In this document: piece by piece, positions 14,667-24,358 of the stretch
How positions within the stretch are numbered: position 1 is the stretch's first letter
Layout: each line of letters opens with the position of its first letter
Assembly: GCF_003173755.1 (NCBI RefSeq)
Contig: NZ_CP029553.1
Location: forward strand, 211,001 to 275,000
Direction: 5' to 3'
DNA from: Methylobacterium terrae
Lineage (GTDB): Bacteria; Pseudomonadota; Alphaproteobacteria; Rhizobiales; Beijerinckiaceae
DNA: 64,000 bases
Notes under the pieces: generated by a model
What the model saw: the letters and a program-made list of their open reading frames with translations, nothing else
Database searches by the model: none
Told to the model about the DNA's origin: nothing
Translations under genes and position numbers: made by a program

Positions 14667-15446
14667 CTAGCGGGTGATCCGGCTCGGGGAGATCGGGTCG
14701 CTCGCCGGGAAGGTCTCCTCGATTGCCTCGTCCAGCAGGCGCTCCTGGCGGGCCTGGAAATCCTCCCCGGGCCTCCGGGGTCCGGGCGCGGAGGCTGCCG
14801 CGCGATCGGAAAGGGGTTGGCCGCGGCGGGGGCCGTCCCGCTCGCCCCGTTCGCGCGTCGGCGTACGCGACGGGACGGACGCGCCGCCGAGCAGGCCGGA
14901 ACGCCAGGCCAGCAGCCCCGCGCCGGCGATCGCGAGGCCGGCCACGGCCGCGACGACGAGGTCGCCCGATCCGCCGGACGCGCCCGAACCCCGCCCTGCC
15001 GTGCGAAGGACGCGGCTGCGCGCCCGCACGAACGCCGTCGCCGCCTCGCGGATCTCCTGCTCGGAGAGAACCCGGCGGGCCAACGGCACGAGTTCGTGCC
15101 AGTGCCGGTGCAGGTGCCGGTCGACCCCGTAGGTCACGTCCTCGAACGTGTTCAGCCAGCCGGATGCCGGCCGGCGGGTCCGCGCGAGGCGGTCGAGGTC
15201 TCCCATGACCTCCTCGTGCTCGCGCCGCAGCCCCTCGACCAGCGCACGCGCCTCGGCGTACCGGTCGAGCAGCGTCAGCAGGCCGGCATCGACCGAGACG
15301 GCGTGGGCGTGGAGTTCGTCGAGAAGGTCGGACAGCAACCGCTCGCGGCTTCGCACCACGCCGGGACCGTTGAGCGCGTTCGGGATCTCGCGGATGAGCT
15401 GTGCGATGTTCGCGTGATCGCGTTCAATCAGTCGCCAGATATCCAT
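14667..15446 (-). CDS. Hemerythrin-like domain protein with membrane segment
   Basis: 259 residues from ATG 15446 (MDIWRLIERDHANIAQLI), chosen because it begins the domain. The first 150 residues resemble hemerythrin/HHE cation-binding proteins: RDHANI, LLDELHAHAVSVDAGLL, EGLRREHEEV and DRHLHRHWHELVPLARRVLS supply His/Glu ligands for a di-iron site. A hydrophobic segment follows at about 170-190 (LVVAAVAGLAIAGAGLLAW), then a disordered Arg/Ser-rich part and the end LDEAIEETFPASDPISPSR, a short motif common at the end of small alphaproteobacterial proteins. Possible oxygen or NO sensing or iron handling; the combination is unusual. Confidence 0.6.
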   Translation of the reverse strand: MDIWRLIERDHANIAQLIREIPNALNGPGVVRSRERLLSDLLDELHAHAVSVDAGLLTLLDRYAEARALVEGLRREHEEVMGDLDRLARTRRPASGWLNTFEDVTYGVDRHLHRHWHELVPLARRVLSEQEIREAATAFVRARSRVLRTAGRGSGASGGSGDLVVAAVAGLAIAGAGLLAWRSGLLGGASVPSRTPTRERGERDGPRRGQPLSDRAAASAPGPRRPGEDFQARQERLLDEAIEETFPASDPISPSRITR

Positions 15447-15682
15447 GCGTAAACGCCTTTCTCGATGACTCACAACTCGGCCTCACAACTCGATCGATCT
15501 CGGGACGTTCCCGATTGTCTCCCATCCCGGTCGCGTCCTTGACCTCGGCCTCAGCCATACCCGAACAACGAGACGCGGCCGAACTCGGTCATGGACCGGA
15601 ACGAGCGGAAGCGGCGGCCGGTCGCGGCTCGCCCCCACGCCCCGCGACGCCGGCCGGCGGTGTGCTGCCGGCGGGCGTCGCG

Positions 15683-15859
15683 TCAGGATCGGTCCGGTCC
15701 CGGCTCGGCTTCGGACGGCGCACCGGACGTCACGGCGCCGTCCGGAGCGATCTCGGCCCCGGCCGGCGGCGGCCCGATGCCGGTCGGATCGGTGGCGGGC
15801 GGCGTCGGGGCCGGGGGCCTTCCGCCGGCCGGCGGCGGTTCGTCGTCGGGCATCGTCAT
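15683..15859 (-). CDS. Small proline-rich hypothetical protein
   Basis: 58 residues from ATG 15859 (MTMPDDEPPPAGG), or 56 from the ATG at 15853. GAGGGAG lies just upstream on the minus strand, at good distance from the second ATG. The composition is almost entirely Pro, Ala, Gly and Asp, likely disordered. No family. A neighbouring tiny membrane protein lies upstream in the same direction. Confidence 0.4.
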   Translation of the reverse strand: MTMPDDEPPPAGGRPPAPTPPATDPTGIGPPPAGAEIAPDGAVTSGAPSEAEPGPDRS

Positions 15860-15902
15860 CTCCCTCGACGTTCGTGCGTCGTCGATCGGTGTGCCGGTCC
15901 CG

Positions 15903-16028
15903 TCAGCGCGGGCTGTAGAGGGCCGCGTAGGCCACGAGGGCGATCACCGCCACGACGAGCGCCAGGCCCAGCAGTGCGGGCCGCACCCGGTTCGTGGTGC
16001 GCTCGGGCTTGTGACTCGGTGGGGCCAT
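15903..16028 (-). CDS. Tiny single-pass membrane protein, 41 residues
   Basis: From ATG 16028: MAPPSHKPERTTNRVRPALL then a transmembrane helix (LGLALVVAVIALVAYAALY) and SPR. A basic, cytoplasmic N-terminus suggests N-in topology. Same direction as the proline-rich protein downstream, 43 bases away. No named family. Confidence 0.45.
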   Translation of the reverse strand: MAPPSHKPERTTNRVRPALLGLALVVAVIALVAYAALYSPR

Positions 16029-16250
16029 GGCACGTCTCCGTCGGTCGTCACCGCCCAACGCAGAATACTCCCCAAGGGTTCTTACGGCGAAAGGTTCTCA
16101 CGATGGATCGCGCTTCCGCGACAGGCTTGGGGCGCGGCAAGCCTGTCGCGCGGCGGGGATCGGCCGGACCGGGATCGGTCCCGGAACGGTCCTAGCGGGC
16201 GTGCATTGGCCGAGGGCGAGACGCACTCATCTCGCGATCTCCTCGATGAC

Positions 16251-16298
16251 GAGGCGTCCGGTCCGGTCCGAACCCGTGCGGACGCCTCGTTGTTCTCG
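16251..16298 (+). terminator. Hairpin with weak T-run
   Basis: GAGGCGTCCG at 16251-16260 pairs perfectly with CGGACGCCTC at 16279-16288 and is followed by GTTGTTCTCG. It could end a transcript from the left; the same stem also works for minus-strand transcripts. No clear gene ends directly before it. Confidence 0.4.
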
Positions 16299-16438
16299 CG
16301 AAATCGCAGGATGGTACGGAACGATGCAGCGCAATATGAATTGTTGCAATGCAGCATCGCGGCCTGGCCGTGGTGCCGCAGCCCTCCTAGGGCGTTTCCT
16401 CCCTGACTGAAGCCGCTCGCGAGAGCGGCTTCTTTTTT
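16299..16438 (+). ncRNA. Candidate small RNA with a CCTCCC motif and strong terminator
   Basis: An intergenic stretch of about 110 bases without codons ends in a perfect Rho-independent terminator (GAAGCCGCTC / GAGCGGCTTC at 16409-16432 plus T-run). Just before it lie CCTCCTAGGG and TTTCCTCCCTGAC, unpaired anti-Shine-Dalgarno sequences as found in many alphaproteobacterial sRNAs. No coding gene on the plus strand ends here, so the terminator needs another transcript. A promoter cannot be assigned firmly. Confidence 0.4.
16409..16438 (+). terminator. Rho-independent terminator
   Basis: Stem GAAGCCGCTC with GAGCGGCTTC around a GCGA tetraloop, followed by TTTTTT. Confidence 0.8.
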
Positions 16439-16589
16439 GCTTTTTGCGACGATCCCCGTCGGCGCGCGGGCGGCTCTCGAGGACCGTGGCCCCGCGAGAT
16501 CGCCGCTACCCCGCGCTCCGGTTTCGCGCTATGGCCTGCCTGGCCCGTCCGGCCGCGGTCGCGCCTCCCAGGAATTTCGATCCGGCATC

Positions 16590-16850
16590 ATGGCGCACGA
16601 TGGAAACTCGCTTCAGTTCGATCTGGAGGAAGTCGCGCCGGGCGAGTTCATCATCGCGGTCGCCTGGCGGGAGAAGAAGCTCGGCTCGCTGTATCTCCGG
16701 GGCGACCGGCCCTACGCGACCGCCTTCCTCGAAGCCGCCCGCCGGCGCATCGTGCTGGCGATCGCCGGCGACGGACCGGGCGATGTCGACGGACAGGTGC
16801 GGCGCGAGTTGATCGACCTGAGCCGCAGCCTCCCGCAGCCGCGCGGCTGA
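16590..16850 (+). CDS. Small conserved hypothetical protein
   Basis: 86 residues from ATG 16590 (MAHDGNSLQFDLEEVAPGEF). Alternating beta-like segments (FIIAVAWREKKLGSLYLRGD, RRRIVLAIAGDG), no signal peptide or membrane helix. Upstream in-frame starts exist but the preceding sequence is arginine-rich and poorly protein-like. No family recognised. Confidence 0.5.
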   Translation: MAHDGNSLQFDLEEVAPGEFIIAVAWREKKLGSLYLRGDRPYATAFLEAARRRIVLAIAGDGPGDVDGQVRRELIDLSRSLPQPRG

Positions 16851-17037
16851 CCCGGGAGGTCCTTCGTCAAGGACGCCCGCCAGGGTCACGCGTCGGGATC
16901 ACCCGCCGGAACCCGTTGCAGCGACCCGTGGCTCTCGCGCGACGAAGCGGAGGATCGATCGGTCCGCGCCGCCGTCAGGAACCTTTTCGCGATGAATCGG
17001 TATGGTGTGCGGCTCGCATCGGCGGAAGGTTCACGCA

Positions 17038-17271
17038 ATGCCTCTCTACTACATCGACACGTTCGATGGCACCGCCATCCTCGATGACGAAGGAACGGAA
17101 CTGGCGGATCTGGATGCGGCGCGCGACCACGTCCGTGTTGTACTAACAAAACTGATGGGCGAGGAAGCCGGCATCGACGAGCGCTCCCGGTGCCGCGCCG
17201 ACGTACGGGACGCGTCGGGCCGGCGCGTGCTCGAAGCCTCCCTGGTCCTGACCGTGAACTCCTGCCCCTGA
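17038..17271 (+). CDS. DUF6894-type small protein
   Basis: 77 residues from ATG 17038 with GGAAGG about 9 bases upstream. MPLYYIDTFDG, DDEGTELADLDAARDHV and RRVLEASLVLTVN match the pattern of the short DUF6894 proteins abundant in Methylobacterium and Bradyrhizobium (Y/F-rich strand, DxxGxxxxDLxxAR, closing strand). Function unknown, probably cytoplasmic. A single gene between a hypothetical protein and the minus-strand mgtC-like gene. Confidence 0.7.
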   Translation: MPLYYIDTFDGTAILDDEGTELADLDAARDHVRVVLTKLMGEEAGIDERSRCRADVRDASGRRVLEASLVLTVNSCP

Positions 17272-17321
17272 CGGCACGTCCGTGACGGCCCTCCCGTGAC
17301 GCCGCTCCCGCAGCGCAGCCC

Positions 17322-17792
17322 TCACCCGTTGCCGCTCCCGGGCCGCTCCTCCCCCCTCCGGACGCGCCGGCGCGCCTCGATGGCCCGGTCGACGGCTCCC
17401 CCGATCAGCAGGGTCGCGAGCAGGAAGCCGGTGCCCAGCGCCAGTGGCAGGTAGGCTCCGAGGCCGCAGACGATGCCGAGGGCAGCCGTCACCCAGATCG
17501 CCGCGGCGGTGGTGAGGCCGTGAACCCGGCTGCCCTCGCCCTTCACGATCACGCCGGCGCCGAGGAAGCCGATTCCCGTGATGGTGCCCTGGATCGCCCG
17601 GCTGGCATTTGCATCCGTCCCGTCGCCGGAGAAGCCCGATCCGGCGAGGGTCACCAGGGCCGCGCCGAGGGCCACGAGGCCGAGCGTCCGCACGCCGACG
17701 GGCTTGGAATGCATCTCGCGATTGAGGCCGACCAATCCCCCGGCGAGCACGGCTGCGCCGAGGCGCAGGCAGATGTCGGCGGTCGAGAGCAT
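17322..17792 (-). CDS. MgtC/SapB family membrane protein
   Basis: 156 residues from ATG 17792; GAGGAGG lies 8 bases upstream, which favours this start over one 7 codons earlier. Family landmarks: LGAAVLAGGLVGLNREMHSK near the N-terminus, GVRTLGLVALGAAL, and GIGFLGAGVIVKGEGSRVHG followed by LTTAAAIWVTAALGI. Four to five transmembrane helices, inner membrane. MgtC-like proteins are linked to low-magnesium adaptation and modulation of F-type ATPase in pathogens; the role in free-living bacteria is unclear. Monocistronic. Confidence 0.88.
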   Translation of the reverse strand: MLSTADICLRLGAAVLAGGLVGLNREMHSKPVGVRTLGLVALGAALVTLAGSGFSGDGTDANASRAIQGTITGIGFLGAGVIVKGEGSRVHGLTTAAAIWVTAALGIVCGLGAYLPLALGTGFLLATLLIGGAVDRAIEARRRVRRGEERPGSGNG

Positions 17793-18104
17793 CGGCACGT
17801 CCTCCTCAAGCACGGGGAGCGGGACAACCGGCAGGCCTCCCCCGACGCCGGCGCCGGCGCGAGAGGATCGGTGCCCGCGCGCCGGGATCGTCCCGCAACC
17901 CTCGTCGGGGCTGCGTTAACGCTGGGTGAGGACAGGCCCTGCCCGGCCGGGAACGTCCGGTCCGGACCGCGACATCCGCTATGCCGGATGAAGCGTTCGC
18001 CCAAACCGCGGGCATTTACGCGATCGCAACCGTTGGGAATCAACAATCGACCCGTCGTCTTCCATGCCGCGACGCGACGCGCGGGCAGCCCTGCGAGCCG
18101 AGAG

Positions 18105-18554
18105 ATGGCCGGGAAACCTGCGGACCAACGGGACGTGCATATCGGGGGGCTCATCGAGGAGCGGCGCCTGCGCGCCGGCCTCAGCCGCGAGGCCCTGGCC
18201 GGCCCCCTCGAGGTCTCGCTGTCGCAGCTCGGAAAATACCTGAAGGGCGCCAACCGCCTGAGCGCCACCGACCTCGACACCCTCGCGCGGGTGCTCGGCG
18301 TGCCGGTCGGCTTCTTCTTCGAGGGAATGCCGGGGCGGGATCCGCACGCGCCGGGGCTCAGCGACCGGCCGCAGGCGCGGCTCGAGGTGCTGGCAGGCTG
18401 GACCGGGTTCGCCGAGGCGGTGGCGCGCGCCGCCGACACCCATCTCGACGGGGACCGCCGCCAGGCCCTGGGCGGCCTCGTGCGCGCCGTCGACCATGCG
18501 CTTTCGGCGCAACGAGCGTTCGATAAAGCGAACGACTCCGGTCCGTCGGATTGA
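18105..18554 (+). CDS. XRE-family helix-turn-helix regulator upstream of metK
   Basis: 149 residues from ATG 18105 (MAGKPADQRDVHIGGLIEER). The HTH spans about residues 13-70 (LIEERRLRAGLSREALAGPL, VSLSQLGKYLKGANRLSATD, LDTLARVLGVPVGFFFEGM). The C-terminal helix-rich region is of unknown function. A regulator of this type directly before metK and trmB is, from memory, conserved in Rhizobiales, suggesting control of methionine or S-adenosylmethionine supply. The gap to metK is 96 bases. Confidence 0.85.
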   Translation: MAGKPADQRDVHIGGLIEERRLRAGLSREALAGPLEVSLSQLGKYLKGANRLSATDLDTLARVLGVPVGFFFEGMPGRDPHAPGLSDRPQARLEVLAGWTGFAEAVARAADTHLDGDRRQALGGLVRAVDHALSAQRAFDKANDSGPSD

Positions 18555-18650
18555 CGTTCGGGATTCCGGCTGCCAGAACCCCGCGATCGAAGTGTCGAGT
18601 AGGGTAGGCCTCTCACGCCGCGCTCGACGAGACCTGAGGGCTCGCAACCT

Positions 18651-19829
<1,179 letters not shown>

Positions 19830-19885
19830 TCCCGTGCCCCGGTGCTAACGGGGCGCGGACACGCCCCATTCGGCACCGGGACATC

Positions 19886-20587
19886 ATGGACGATCACGAC
19901 ACCGACGCGAGCCCCGAGCGGGCCCGCGCCTTCTACGGCCGGCGCAAGGGCAAGCGCCTGCGCCCCGGCCAGGAGGAGCGCCTCGCCGGCCTCCTGCCGC
20001 GGCTGCGCCTGCCCGAGGCCGGCCGCCTCGATCCCGCCTCCCTGTTCCCGCGCCCGGTCGCCGAGACCTGGCTCGAGATCGGCTTCGGCGGTGGAGAGCA
20101 CCTCGCTGCGCAGGCCCGGCTCAATCCCGGCACCGGCATCATCGGCTGCGAGCCCTTCGTCAACGGCGTGGTGAAGCTGCTGCGCACCCTCGACGACGAG
20201 GCCATCGACACGGTCCGGCTCTGGGACCGGGACGCGATGGAGTTGCTGCCGCGGCTGCCCGATGCCAGCATCGGGCGCGTCTTCCTGCTGTATCCCGACC
20301 CCTGGCCGAAGCGCCGGCAGCGCAAGCGCCGCTTCGTCTCGGAGGAATCCCTGCGCGAGATCGCCCGGGTGCTCGTGCCCGGCGGCGAGTTCCGCTTCGC
20401 CTCCGACATCGACGACTACGCCGGCTGGACCCTCGTGCGCGCCGCCCGCTGCCCCGCCCTGCGCTGGACCGCGACCCGTTCCGCCGACTGGACCACGCCG
20501 TGGCCGGAATGGCCCGGCACCCGCTACGAGGCCAAGACCACGGCGGAGGGGCGTAAGCCGAGCTACCTGACCTTCGAGCGGGTGTGA
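19886..20587 (+). CDS. trmB: tRNA (guanine-N7-)-methyltransferase
   Basis: 233 residues from ATG 19886. Methylates G46 of tRNA using S-adenosylmethionine. Visible: SAM-binding WLEIGFGGGEHLAAQA (residues 55-70), ACEPF-like GCEPFVNGVVKLL, catalytic YPDPWPKRRQRKRRFVS and the C-terminal GRKPSYLTFERV. Slight N-terminal extension with FYGRRKGKRLRPGQ, as usual in alphaproteobacteria. Probably co-transcribed with metK, linking cofactor synthesis and use. Confidence 0.95.
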   Translation: MDDHDTDASPERARAFYGRRKGKRLRPGQEERLAGLLPRLRLPEAGRLDPASLFPRPVAETWLEIGFGGGEHLAAQARLNPGTGIIGCEPFVNGVVKLLRTLDDEAIDTVRLWDRDAMELLPRLPDASIGRVFLLYPDPWPKRRQRKRRFVSEESLREIARVLVPGGEFRFASDIDDYAGWTLVRAARCPALRWTATRSADWTTPWPEWPGTRYEAKTTAEGRKPSYLTFERV

Positions 20588-20640
20588 GCGCGGCGGGCGG
20601 GTTCCTGTCGCGCCACCCCGGCCCGTGCTAGGCTGACGCC

Positions 20641-21162
20641 ATGACCGCCGTCGCCTTCGACACCCTGAAATTCGCCCGCGCCCTTCGCGACCGGGCCCAT
20701 ATGTCCGCCGAGCACGCGGAGGGACCGTCGGAGGTGTTCGCCGAGGCGGTGCAGGGCGGCCTGCCGACCCGGGCCGACCTGCAAAGCCTCGAAGGCTCGG
20801 TGAAGGCGGAGCTCGTGGCCGTCCGGTCCGAGATCGCGGCGTTCCAGGCTGAGACCAGGAGCGAGTTCGCGGCGGTCCGGGCCGACCTCGCGGCTTTCAA
20901 GACCGAGACCCGGAACGAGTTCGCCGCCGTCCGGTCGGAGACGGAGGCCGAGTTCGCCGCCGTCCGGCAGGAAATGAAGACCGAGTTCGCTGCCGTCCGA
21001 TCGGAGATGGCCGCCTTCAAGTCGGACACCAAGAACGAGTTCGCCTCCGTCCGGTCGGAGATGAAGCTCCTGGAGCAGCGGATGACGATCAAGCTCGGCG
21101 CCATGCTGGTGGCGCTCGGCGGCATCCTGATCGCGGCGATCCGGTACATGCCGGCCCGCTGA
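20641..21162 (+). CDS. Coiled-coil protein with C-terminal membrane anchor
   Basis: 173 residues. N-terminal globular part (VAFDTLKFARALRDRAHMS, EVFAEAVQGGLPTRADL) is like the DUF1640/CCDC90-type proteins of bacteria. Residues about 55-145 form a coiled coil made of repeats opening EFAAVR; spacing between them is 18, 11, 11 and 18 residues, that is, hendecads with inserted heptads. The C-terminus is one transmembrane helix (LGAMLVALGGILIAAIRYM). It is presumably an inner-membrane protein with the coil in the cytoplasm, possibly oligomeric. ATG 20641 starts 53 bases after trmB. Function not established. Confidence 0.7.
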   Translation: MTAVAFDTLKFARALRDRAHMSAEHAEGPSEVFAEAVQGGLPTRADLQSLEGSVKAELVAVRSEIAAFQAETRSEFAAVRADLAAFKTETRNEFAAVRSETEAEFAAVRQEMKTEFAAVRSEMAAFKSDTKNEFASVRSEMKLLEQRMTIKLGAMLVALGGILIAAIRYMPAR

Positions 21163-21364
21163 GCGCCCCGGGCGTGCTCCAGCGCACCGCGCCGGAGGTA
21201 CGAGAGACCGGGCACGGACGGCCGACCTTGCCGCCGCCCGCGCGGGAAGGCATGGTTTCGCTCCATAACAACAGCCGAGCCGGACCGGGCGGAGCCTGCC
21301 GGCGGAGACACGGGGACCCGCGCCTTTCGCCACTCCGCCCGCCGATCACCAGGACTGAGCCGCA

Positions 21365-23152
21365 TTGGACCCGAGGCCCGACGCCGCCCCCGACCTGCCG
21401 GACGATCCCCTTCCCCGCGTCGCCTTCGAGGGCGCGCCGGTCGCCCTCGCCTGCCTGACCGGGCCGGACCGGCGCATCGCGGCCGCCAATCCGGCTCTCG
21501 GCGCGCTGCTCGGCCTCGCCCCGGGGGCGCTCGTCGGGCGCGCCCTCGCCGATCTCGACCACCCGCACGGCCCGAGGAGCGGGCCGGATCTCGCGGGCGA
21601 GGCGTGCTGGCGCCGGGCCGACGGCTCGCCGCTCCGGGTGCGGCTGCGGGCCGGCCCCGAGCGGGAGGGAACGCGGATCGTCGCGGTCGAGGCGCTGGCC
21701 GACGGGGCCGCCACCGCCCGGGCCGAGCAGACCCGCCTGGCGCTCGCCTCGGCGGGCCTCGGCGAGTGGAGCTGGAACCCGGCCGACGGCCGCGTCGTCC
21801 TGTCGGACCGGGCCGCCGCGATCCTCGGCCATCCGGCCGGCGCGGCGCCGACCTGGGCCGAGCTGCAGCAGGCGGTCGGGCGCGACGACCTCGAGCGGAT
21901 CCGGGCGACCGTGCAGGACGCCGTCGCCAAGGCGATCCCCTACGCGGTCGAGATGCGGTTCCGCCGGCCCATGGACGGCCAGGAGGCCTGGATCTCCGCC
22001 CGCGGCCAGGCGACCCGCGCCCCCGACGGCGCGCTCACCGGCATGATCGGGGTGCTGCAGGACGTCACCGCCCGGGAGGAGGCCCGGCGCGCCCTGCACG
22101 ACCGCGAGCAGCGGCTCCGGGTGGCCACGACCGTGGCGGCGCTCGGCATCTTCGAATGGCACGTGCTCGACGACCAGTCGCTCTGGGAGAACGAGCGCAT
22201 GTGGGAGATCTTCGGCCGCCGGCCGCAGGACGGCACCATCAGCATGCGCGAGTTCTTCCGCAGCGTGGTCCATCCGGAGGACAAGGCGGGGTTTCGCCGG
22301 GCCGTGGCCGGGGCGCTCCACAGCGACGGCGTGCTGCACGCGACGGCGCGCATCCGCGGTGCTCCCGAGGGTCCCGACGCGCCGGAGGCGTGGCGCACGA
22401 TCGAGATGGCCGGCCGCTTCGAGCGCGACGGGCCGGCCGGGCTGCCGCGGCGCCTGATCGGCGTCGTCGCCGACATCACCGACCGGCGGCTCGCCGAGGA
22501 GCGCCAGTCGCTGCTGATCCGCGAGTTGCACCACCGGGTGAAGAACACGCTCGCGACGGTGCAGGCCATCGTCGGCTCGACGGCCCGGACCGCGTCGAGC
22601 ATCGAGAGCTTCTACGAGGCCTTCGTCGGCCGGATCATGTCGCTCGCCCACACCCACTCCGTTCTCACCGAGGACGTGTGGCAGACGGCCTCCCTGCGCG
22701 GCCTGCTGGAGAACGAGCTGCGCCCCTACGCCGACGGCGCGATGCGGCCCGACACCGGCGGGCGGATCGAGCTCGACGGGCCGGCGGTCGACCTGCCCTC
22801 CGAGATCGCGGTGCCGATCGGCATGGCGATCCACGAGCTCACCACCAACGCCGCCAAGTACGGCGCGCTGTCGAACAGGACCGGCCGGGTGCGGATCCGC
22901 TGGAGCGTCGAGCCGGGGGCCGAGCCAGGCGCGGACCGGCCGCGCCTGCGCTTCCACTGGCAGGAATCCGGCGGTCCCCCGGTGGCGCCGCCGACCCGCC
23001 AGGGCTTCGGCTCGCGCCTGCTGCAGCGGGTGCTGACGACCCAGGTCCAGGCCGAGGTCGCGACCGACTACGCCCCCGGCGGCCTGGTGCTGACGATGCT
23101 GGCGCCGCTGCCGGCCCGCAACGCCGCCCTCAACCCCCTGGCGGCTTTGTGA
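21365..23152 (+). CDS. PAS-containing HWE-type sensor histidine kinase
   Basis: 595 residues from TTG 21365. Order: an N-terminal PAS-like domain (about 10-110), two further PAS/PAC units (about 115-230 and 240-380, with GMIGVLQDVTAREEA and LIGVVADITDRRLAEE), then an HWE kinase core. The phosphorylated His is in RELHHRVKNTLATVQAI at about residue 389, the N-box is GMAIHELTTNAAKYGALS and a short G-box GFGSRLLQRVL follows. No membrane segment, so it senses a cytoplasmic signal. HWE kinases in alphaproteobacteria often act in light or general stress responses. No response regulator is adjacent. The TTG start is the only one covering the first PAS domain. Confidence 0.88.
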   Translation: MDPRPDAAPDLPDDPLPRVAFEGAPVALACLTGPDRRIAAANPALGALLGLAPGALVGRALADLDHPHGPRSGPDLAGEACWRRADGSPLRVRLRAGPEREGTRIVAVEALADGAATARAEQTRLALASAGLGEWSWNPADGRVVLSDRAAAILGHPAGAAPTWAELQQAVGRDDLERIRATVQDAVAKAIPYAVEMRFRRPMDGQEAWISARGQATRAPDGALTGMIGVLQDVTAREEARRALHDREQRLRVATTVAALGIFEWHVLDDQSLWENERMWEIFGRRPQDGTISMREFFRSVVHPEDKAGFRRAVAGALHSDGVLHATARIRGAPEGPDAPEAWRTIEMAGRFERDGPAGLPRRLIGVVADITDRRLAEERQSLLIRELHHRVKNTLATVQAIVGSTARTASSIESFYEAFVGRIMSLAHTHSVLTEDVWQTASLRGLLENELRPYADGAMRPDTGGRIELDGPAVDLPSEIAVPIGMAIHELTTNAAKYGALSNRTGRVRIRWSVEPGAEPGADRPRLRFHWQESGGPPVAPPTRQGFGSRLLQRVLTTQVQAEVATDYAPGGLVLTMLAPLPARNAALNPLAAL

Positions 23153-23161
23153 GCTGACGCG

Positions 23162-24070
23162 TCACGCCGAGCGGGCCGCGCCCTCGCCGCCGGCGCTGCG
23201 GAACGCCTTCAGCTCGTCGATCGACGCGAAGTGGAAGAGCCCGGCCGGCGTCTCGGCGTCGATCGTGCCGTCGGCGTACATCGTGTAGGTGTTGCCGCCG
23301 GAATCGTAGGTGCCGATGACCGTCTTGCCGGGCGGCTCCTCGGGGAGGTGCGCCTCGGGCGGCGGCGCCTCGCCGGGACGGGCCTCCGGCCCGGGCGGCG
23401 GCGGGGGCTCCTCGACCGGGGGCGGCGGCACCTCGTCGTGCATCGCGCGGGCCTCGGGCGCGAGAGGCTCGGACGGGAGAGGTTCGGGCGAATAGGGTTC
23501 GGCGGGAGCCGGGGGCTCGTGACGGGCCGGTTCCCGATGGATCGTATCGGGGTGGATCGGATCCTGCGGCGCGGGATCGTGCGTCCCCATCGGCGGGTCG
23601 GCATCCTCGGCCCGGGTCAGGCGCAGCTCGCTCGCGGCGAGGCCGGCCGCCGCCCCGGCGGCGAGGGCCGCCCCGCCGTCGAGGCCGGTCGGCTCGGCCG
23701 GGCGCGGCTCGGGCACGGGCGGCGGCGCGGCCGGGAACGGGATCGGCGGCAGCACCGGCGCCATGACCGGCTCGCTGCGGACCGCCCGGACCGGCGCGAG
23801 GCCCGCTTCGGGCGCGGCGACCTCCGGAAGGGCGGGCGCCGCGACGGGGCGCTCGGTGACGGAGCGGACCGCCAGGGCGCGCTCGATCCGCCCGAGCCGC
23901 GCGACCGCGGCGGCGATCCCGAGCAGAACCGCGCCGCCGCTCGCCCCGACCGTGCCGGCGATCACCATCGTCCAGCCGACCTCGAGCCGCACGAACGGGA
24001 TGCCCTGGACGATCGAGGCGAGGCCGCCGATCAGCATCAGGAGAGCGAGCACGAACAACGCAACGATCAT
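23162..24070 (-). CDS. Membrane-anchored proline-rich protein
   Basis: 302 residues from ATG 24070. Two N-terminal membrane segments (MIVALFVLALLMLIGGLASI; TMVIAGTVGASGGAVLLGIA) are followed by about 180 residues of Pro/Glu/Ala-rich, probably disordered sequence, and a small C-terminal module GTYDSGGNTYTMYADGTIDA ... GLFHFASIDELKAFRSAG. The last module resembles a short conserved end found in other methylobacterial proteins of this layout; no function is known. Tail-to-tail with the histidine kinase (9-base gap). Confidence 0.6.
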   Translation of the reverse strand: MIVALFVLALLMLIGGLASIVQGIPFVRLEVGWTMVIAGTVGASGGAVLLGIAAAVARLGRIERALAVRSVTERPVAAPALPEVAAPEAGLAPVRAVRSEPVMAPVLPPIPFPAAPPPVPEPRPAEPTGLDGGAALAAGAAAGLAASELRLTRAEDADPPMGTHDPAPQDPIHPDTIHREPARHEPPAPAEPYSPEPLPSEPLAPEARAMHDEVPPPPVEEPPPPPGPEARPGEAPPPEAHLPEEPPGKTVIGTYDSGGNTYTMYADGTIDAETPAGLFHFASIDELKAFRSAGGEGAARSA

Positions 24071-24358
24071 CGGACTCTCGGGTTGGCGACGCGAAAGCGG
24101 GCGGCCCGACCGGTTCGGGCAGCCGAACGGGCGGTCCGGGACCACCGCCCCGCCCGCCCGCGACGGCCCAGACTTAACGACGCCGGCCGCTTTTGCAAAA
24201 TCGCCGCGCTTGACCGGCGACCAAAGTCCGGGATGCGGGCCCCCTGAGGGATCGGCGGCGTTGCCGCCGGCCCGGGGCCGACTTAGGTAGACGCGGGTGC
24301 CGCGGCGGCGCCTCTCGGGGATCCGCCGCGTCGAACCCAAGCGATCCGGAGACACGCC

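Noticed and set aside
18555..18650. SAM riboswitch before metK
   Set aside because: The 96-base leader shows neither the SAM-II nor SAM/SAH core as I know them; no pairing pattern was convincing.
20880..21070. CRISPR-like repetition
   Set aside because: The repetition is in frame and encodes a coiled coil; there are no unique spacers of constant length.
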